Positions 6,496 through 9,478 of a stretch of 9,478 nucleotides of DNA are shown in pieces. Under the pieces are notes generated by a model. That model worked only from the letters and a program-made list of their open reading frames with translations, was not told the origin of the DNA and did not search any database. Position 1 is the stretch's first letter, and every line of letters begins with the position of its first letter. Position numbers and translations under genes: made by a program. The stretch is from Lachnospiraceae bacterium (GTDB lineage: Bacteria > Bacillota > Clostridia > Lachnospirales > Lachnospiraceae). The stretch covers positions 4,010 through 13,487 of the forward strand of contig JAAVAA010000045.1 of the NCBI GenBank assembly GCA_014804285.1, in the 5' to 3' direction.

Positions 6496-7717
6496 ATCCT
6501 GCTTCCGCCCTCCGATACACCTGATAGATCACCGGGCACAGAATCACAGTCAAAGGCAGATAAACAGCAATCAAAATCGGAGCTGCTCCCGTCACGATTC
6601 CGCCAATTTGATACAAATTATAAAAGCCCACCACCATATTCATCTGCAAAAGCTGGTCCGGCAACAGTCCGCAGATTTTATTGATCACCTCATCAGGGAT
6701 CATCATCAAAAAGTTTGGCGCGAAAAGAAACAGAAAAGGCACGGTTACTGCCAAAACCGCCGATTTGGCCTTTGCAGACACCAGCATCACCAAAAGCAGC
6801 ATAAAAAGCACACCAAGATACCCGCCAAATATGATCAGAAGGTATTCCTGAAAAATAGTGATATTGTTAAAGCTTTTCCACCCTCGCCCTGTTATCTGAA
6901 TCGGACACCCTGCGCCATCGGCACCAAGATATCCCAGCACAATCACCGAATACAATAGGATCATCACCCAGTAGATCACTGTGACCATCACAAGTCCGGC
7001 CCCCAGCTTTGCCGCGCTTCCTTTATCTCTTCCATGGCGTGAAGAAAAAAAGACCGCATCCGCCTTAAGCTGAAATTCCCCTGAAAAAATACCTGCTGCC
7101 AGAAATCCCAAAATCAGCACAGTAATCATAATGACTGTAGGCGCAAACTCAAAAAGCTGATCCCAGCCTATCATATAGTCATAGTAAAGAGGTGTCTCCA
7201 GTTCTTCAAAGCGATGGATAAGAAACTCTTTCTCCTTATCCGAAAAAATGTCCCCATCAGCCCCGGAAAGCCATTCCTTTAGCTGTAGGATACGTCTTTC
7301 ATAAAATTGCCCCGCATCCTCCGGTGTCAGGGAATCTACAATACGATAATCATATTCCCGGAATTTCCCAAAGGCATGACATAACATATCGTTGATATCA
7401 TCAATCCCCTGCTTCCAGCCATACCCCATATCCGTTGCCCATCCGTCATCTCCCCAGTACCCCGGCAAGGCATTGATTCTTGCATTTTCCGCAATGACCT
7501 CCGCAAGCCTTTCCTCGGTCAATTCCCCTGCCCATTCCTTCGTGGCAGAACGCAGCTTCCGCATTGCCCCGATCCCGGTTTCTGAATTTCCCTGTTCATT
7601 GATAAATCCCCTGTCAGTAGCAAACCAGCAAGTCACTCCAAGCAGCACTGCCAGCAATAAAAGAGCAATTTTACCGCCCGGCTTAACAAATATCTTTTTC
7701 AGCTCATATCTCAGCAT
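6494..7717 (-). CDS. ABC transporter permease, ABC-2 type
   Basis: A 407-residue membrane subunit predicted to form the translocation path for the ATPase encoded just upstream, most likely an exporter; the substrate is unknown. Layout from the chosen ATG: a basic start (MLRYELKKIFVKPGGK), a first membrane helix at about 16-35, a large probably external domain of about 150 residues (rich in W, Y and acidic residues), then roughly five helices at about 192-212, 237-264, 292-313, 318-339 and 377-401. GEFQLKADAVFFSSRHGRDKGSAAKL (213-238) is the cytoplasmic loop typical of ABC-2 permeases. The frame extends upstream to a TTG at 7741, but ATG 7717 has AGGTG six bases away and overlaps the ATPase stop by 14 bases, so I prefer it. 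The stop codon is formed at the junction with the twin-hairpin element, which probably removed three C-terminal residues (WLC). Confidence 0.85.
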   Translation of the reverse strand: MLRYELKKIFVKPGGKIALLLLAVLLGVTCWFATDRGFINEQGNSETGIGAMRKLRSATKEWAGELTEERLAEVIAENARINALPGYWGDDGWATDMGYGWKQGIDDINDMLCHAFGKFREYDYRIVDSLTPEDAGQFYERRILQLKEWLSGADGDIFSDKEKEFLIHRFEELETPLYYDYMIGWDQLFEFAPTVIMITVLILGFLAAGIFSGEFQLKADAVFFSSRHGRDKGSAAKLGAGLVMVTVIYWVMILLYSVIVLGYLGADGAGCPIQITGRGWKSFNNITIFQEYLLIIFGGYLGVLFMLLLVMLVSAKAKSAVLAVTVPFLFLFAPNFLMMIPDEVINKICGLLPDQLLQMNMVVGFYNLYQIGGIVTGAAPILIAVYLPLTVILCPVIYQVYRRAEAG

Positions 7718-8591
7718 CTTCTTCACCTGCCATTTCTCCAAAATAATGTAAAAATACGTCCTCCAGTGTCAGCTCTTCCTGTATTGCGCCGGGACAAGGC
7801 ATCTCATCGGACAGAATCCGCATATGTGCCATACCTTCTCCATTCCTCACATTGACCACTTTATATTTTTTCATATAATGCTGTGCCTGTTCCAAGGGAA
7901 CATCCCCGCTCCACACCTTTTCCTCCACCTCATTTATTACCTGAGACAGTGTACCGGAATGTAAAAGTGCTCCATCCTTCATCAAAAGTATCTGGTTTGC
8001 AATATATTCAATATCCGACACAATATGGGTAGAAAGGATCACCAGCCGCTCACTGGCAAGCTCACTGATCAAATTTCGGAAGCGGATCCGCTCGCTGGGA
8101 TCTAAGCCAGCTGTAGGTTCGTCCAAAATCAATATTTCGGGATCGTTCAGCATAGCCTGCGCAATCCCGGCCCTTCGCTTCATTCCCCCGGAAAGCTTCT
8201 TCATTTTCCGATTCTGCACCTTGGACAGCCCTACTTTCGATAGCAATATGTTTACCTTCTGCTTGGCTACTGCTCTGTTTACCCCTTTGATCGAAGCAAT
8301 ATAAAGCAAGTAGTCCTTCACTGTAAAATCCGGATAATACCCAAATTCCTGCGGCAGATATCCCAGTCTCCTGCGGTAATCCGCTCCCATTTCAAAAATA
8401 TTCGCTCCATTATAATATATCTTCCCTTCTGTAGGACTAAGCAGTGTGCAGAGCATGCGCATAAATGTAGTTTTTCCCGCTCCATTTACGCCAAGCAACC
8501 CATAAACCCCCTTTTCCATTCTGCAGTCGATACCATCTACCGCCCGGACTTCCTTAAATTCCTTTGTCAGATTTTCAATTCTTAACTCCAT
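7704..8591 (-). CDS. ABC transporter ATP-binding protein
   Basis: A 295-residue cytoplasmic ATPase of the ABC-2 exporter class that powers the permease encoded next. From the chosen ATG: Walker A GVNGAGKTT (34-42), Q-loop LPQEFG (79-84, Q81), signature LSGGMKRR (133-140), Walker B ILILDEP (153-159) followed by TAGLDP, and the switch histidine in STHI (H189). All catalytic motifs are intact. The C-terminal 70-80 residues form an accessory region as in drug or antibiotic-resistance exporters of this class. The frame extends to a TTG at 8609, but ATG 8591, with GGGAGG ten bases away and a 10-base overlap with the previous gene's stop, is the likelier start. Overlaps on both sides show that the three genes are translated as one unit. 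Confidence 0.95.
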   Translation of the reverse strand: MELRIENLTKEFKEVRAVDGIDCRMEKGVYGLLGVNGAGKTTFMRMLCTLLSPTEGKIYYNGANIFEMGADYRRRLGYLPQEFGYYPDFTVKDYLLYIASIKGVNRAVAKQKVNILLSKVGLSKVQNRKMKKLSGGMKRRAGIAQAMLNDPEILILDEPTAGLDPSERIRFRNLISELASERLVILSTHIVSDIEYIANQILLMKDGALLHSGTLSQVINEVEEKVWSGDVPLEQAQHYMKKYKVVNVRNGEGMAHMRILSDEMPCPGAIQEELTLEDVFLHYFGEMAGEEDAEI

Positions 8592-9337
8592 TCCCTGTTT
8601 TCCTCCCAAAAACTTTCACACAAAACCAGCGTTTTTCTGATTTCATATCCCAGATAAAAAATTGCCAAAACCAAAAGAACTATCCATGTCAAAACAGAAA
8701 TTCTCGAGTAGATATGCTTATTTAAAACAACCAGCACCCACATCAAGATCCAAAACACCGCCAGCAAAAACGCCCATGTCTCTGATGCCTGATATCCGCT
8801 GCAAAGGGTTCCGAACAAAATACCGCAGGTCACTGTAAACGGCAGTAAAAAATAAATGATCATATCTTCCGCCCGCATGGAAGTGGTGACGGAAGTTATC
8901 GCCATAAAAACAGTTAAAAGCCCTATATCCACCACCCCAAACGCAAGCATCCGCGCGGCATAAATCTGTCGCAGGGAATAATAAGTGCTTCCTTCAATTT
9001 CCATCGCCTGATAGGTTCTGTTCTTCCATAGCTCCGGAATCAGCAGAATTCCAAACAGTCCTGCCGTAATTCCGGTAATACTCTGCACGCCGGTTTGGAC
9101 ATAAGAGTTGTAGATACACCACCACAACAAAGTAAGCGCCAAAAACTGCAATCCCCACCACCTTTTCCGAATATATCCCACCTGTTGGTATAAAAAGTCA
9201 AAGTAAGAAGCGGGCAGTTTTTCCGCCTCCTCCCAAAAGGCACTCTTGCTTATCTCCACAGCCATCTTTATTTTCTCTTCCTCCGCTGCCGGAAATGTTT
9301 TGGCGTATTCTTCCAAACGCTCTTTAACCGTTTTCAT
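8582..9337 (-). CDS. Six-helix membrane protein of unknown function, first gene of the ABC operon
   Basis: I do not recognise a named family. The 251-residue product has a charged, helical N-terminal stretch of about 60 residues (MKTVKERLEEYAKTF...) followed by six hydrophobic helices at about 61-80, 84-102, 128-150, 160-181, 187-206 and 213-233 and a short charged tail. It overlaps the ATPase gene by 10 bases, so it is very likely a partner of the ABC complex: either a second membrane subunit or a regulatory protein with a cytoplasmic N-terminus. From general knowledge, similar membrane proteins sit in clostridial sigma-factor/ABC operons, but no sigma-factor gene lies within this window and the window ends 141 bases upstream. 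The ATG at 9337 has AGGAGG at six bases (9344-9349), which is better than the upstream ATG at 9361. Confidence 0.75.
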   Translation of the reverse strand: MKTVKERLEEYAKTFPAAEEEKIKMAVEISKSAFWEEAEKLPASYFDFLYQQVGYIRKRWWGLQFLALTLLWWCIYNSYVQTGVQSITGITAGLFGILLIPELWKNRTYQAMEIEGSTYYSLRQIYAARMLAFGVVDIGLLTVFMAITSVTTSMRAEDMIIYFLLPFTVTCGILFGTLCSGYQASETWAFLLAVFWILMWVLVVLNKHIYSRISVLTWIVLLVLAIFYLGYEIRKTLVLCESFWEENREWS

Positions 9338-9387
9338 GCCTCTCCTCCTCTCCAAATTCATAACTTCTCGGAATCTTCACCCCTTAT

Positions 9388-9417
9388 TTTATAAGGCTTT
9401 CCAACTCTATATTTCAA
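9388..9417 (-). promoter_or_regulatory. Sigma-A-like promoter of the ABC operon
   Basis: On the minus strand TTGAAA (9412-9417) and TATAAA (9388-9393) are 18 bases apart, each one base from consensus. Predicted transcription starts near 9380, about 43 bases before the ATG at 9337. This suggests that the three ABC genes can be expressed independently of whatever lies beyond the window. Confidence 0.55.
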
Positions 9418-9438
9418 AAATCACCCACTTTTTTATCA

Positions 9439-9458
9439 AAACCTCTTGACAAACCTCT
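9439..9458 (-). repeat. Short direct repeat upstream of the ABC operon promoter
   Basis: AGAGGTTT occurs twice on the minus strand (9451-9458 and 9439-9446) with a 12-base period, about 20 bases upstream of the -35 box. This is a plausible position for an activator or response-regulator site, but two 8-mers in AT-rich DNA are weak evidence. No gene is seen between 9338 and 9478. Confidence 0.3.
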
Positions 9459-9478
9459 CAAAAAATGCGGCGCTACGC

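Noticed and set aside
9441..9478. Plus-strand TTGACA near 9447 as the -35 of a divergent gene
   Set aside because: The window ends before a -10 box could be judged and no plus-strand gene is visible.

Overview
The window looks like a chromosomal segment of a low-to-mid GC Gram-positive gut-type anaerobe, most likely a Clostridia/Lachnospiraceae relative. This is an inference from strong AGGAGG-type ribosome binding sites, tight overlapping operons, and the mix of a GH115 xylan alpha-glucuronidase with clostridial-style MATE and ABC systems. All seven supported genes are on the minus strand, so transcription runs from high to low coordinates.

From right to left, 9337-6494 is a three-gene ABC export-type operon: a six-helix membrane protein of unknown function, an ABC ATPase and an ABC-2-type permease. 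The genes overlap by 10 and 14 bases, and a good sigma-A-like promoter lies just upstream. At 6495-5862, starting inside the permease stop codon, there is a 634-bp gene-free element with perfect 17-bp terminal inverted repeats. It contains two different, very long, imperfect hairpins side by side and is flanked by an ATC direct repeat. It encodes no credible protein. It looks like a non-autonomous mobile element (MITE-like) or a large structured module, and it is the most unusual thing here. Taking it out in silico leaves a permease only three codons longer, ending in tandem stops.

Next comes the GH115 gene (5692-2798), a cytoplasmic-looking glucuronidase. It has its own promoter, whose -10 is overlapped by a perfect 14-bp palindrome, and its best start codon is 17 codons inside the longest open frame. 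It has no xylan-utilisation neighbours in the window. A promoter immediately after its stop codon drives a probable three-gene operon: a YbaK/EbsC-type aminoacyl-tRNA deacylase (2664-2191), a MATE efflux transporter (2183-861) and a GNAT acetyltransferase (819-34).

Functionally the window is three transcription units with no obvious shared pathway: membrane export, uronic acid removal from xylan fragments, and a tRNA-editing/efflux/acetylation set. No tRNA, rRNA, CRISPR array or recognisable transposase was seen. Bases 1-33 hold nothing recognisable. The stretch 5693-5861 holds the GH115 promoter and leader. Bases 9338-9478 hold the ABC operon promoter region. All other open frames on either strand are shadows of the genes listed.
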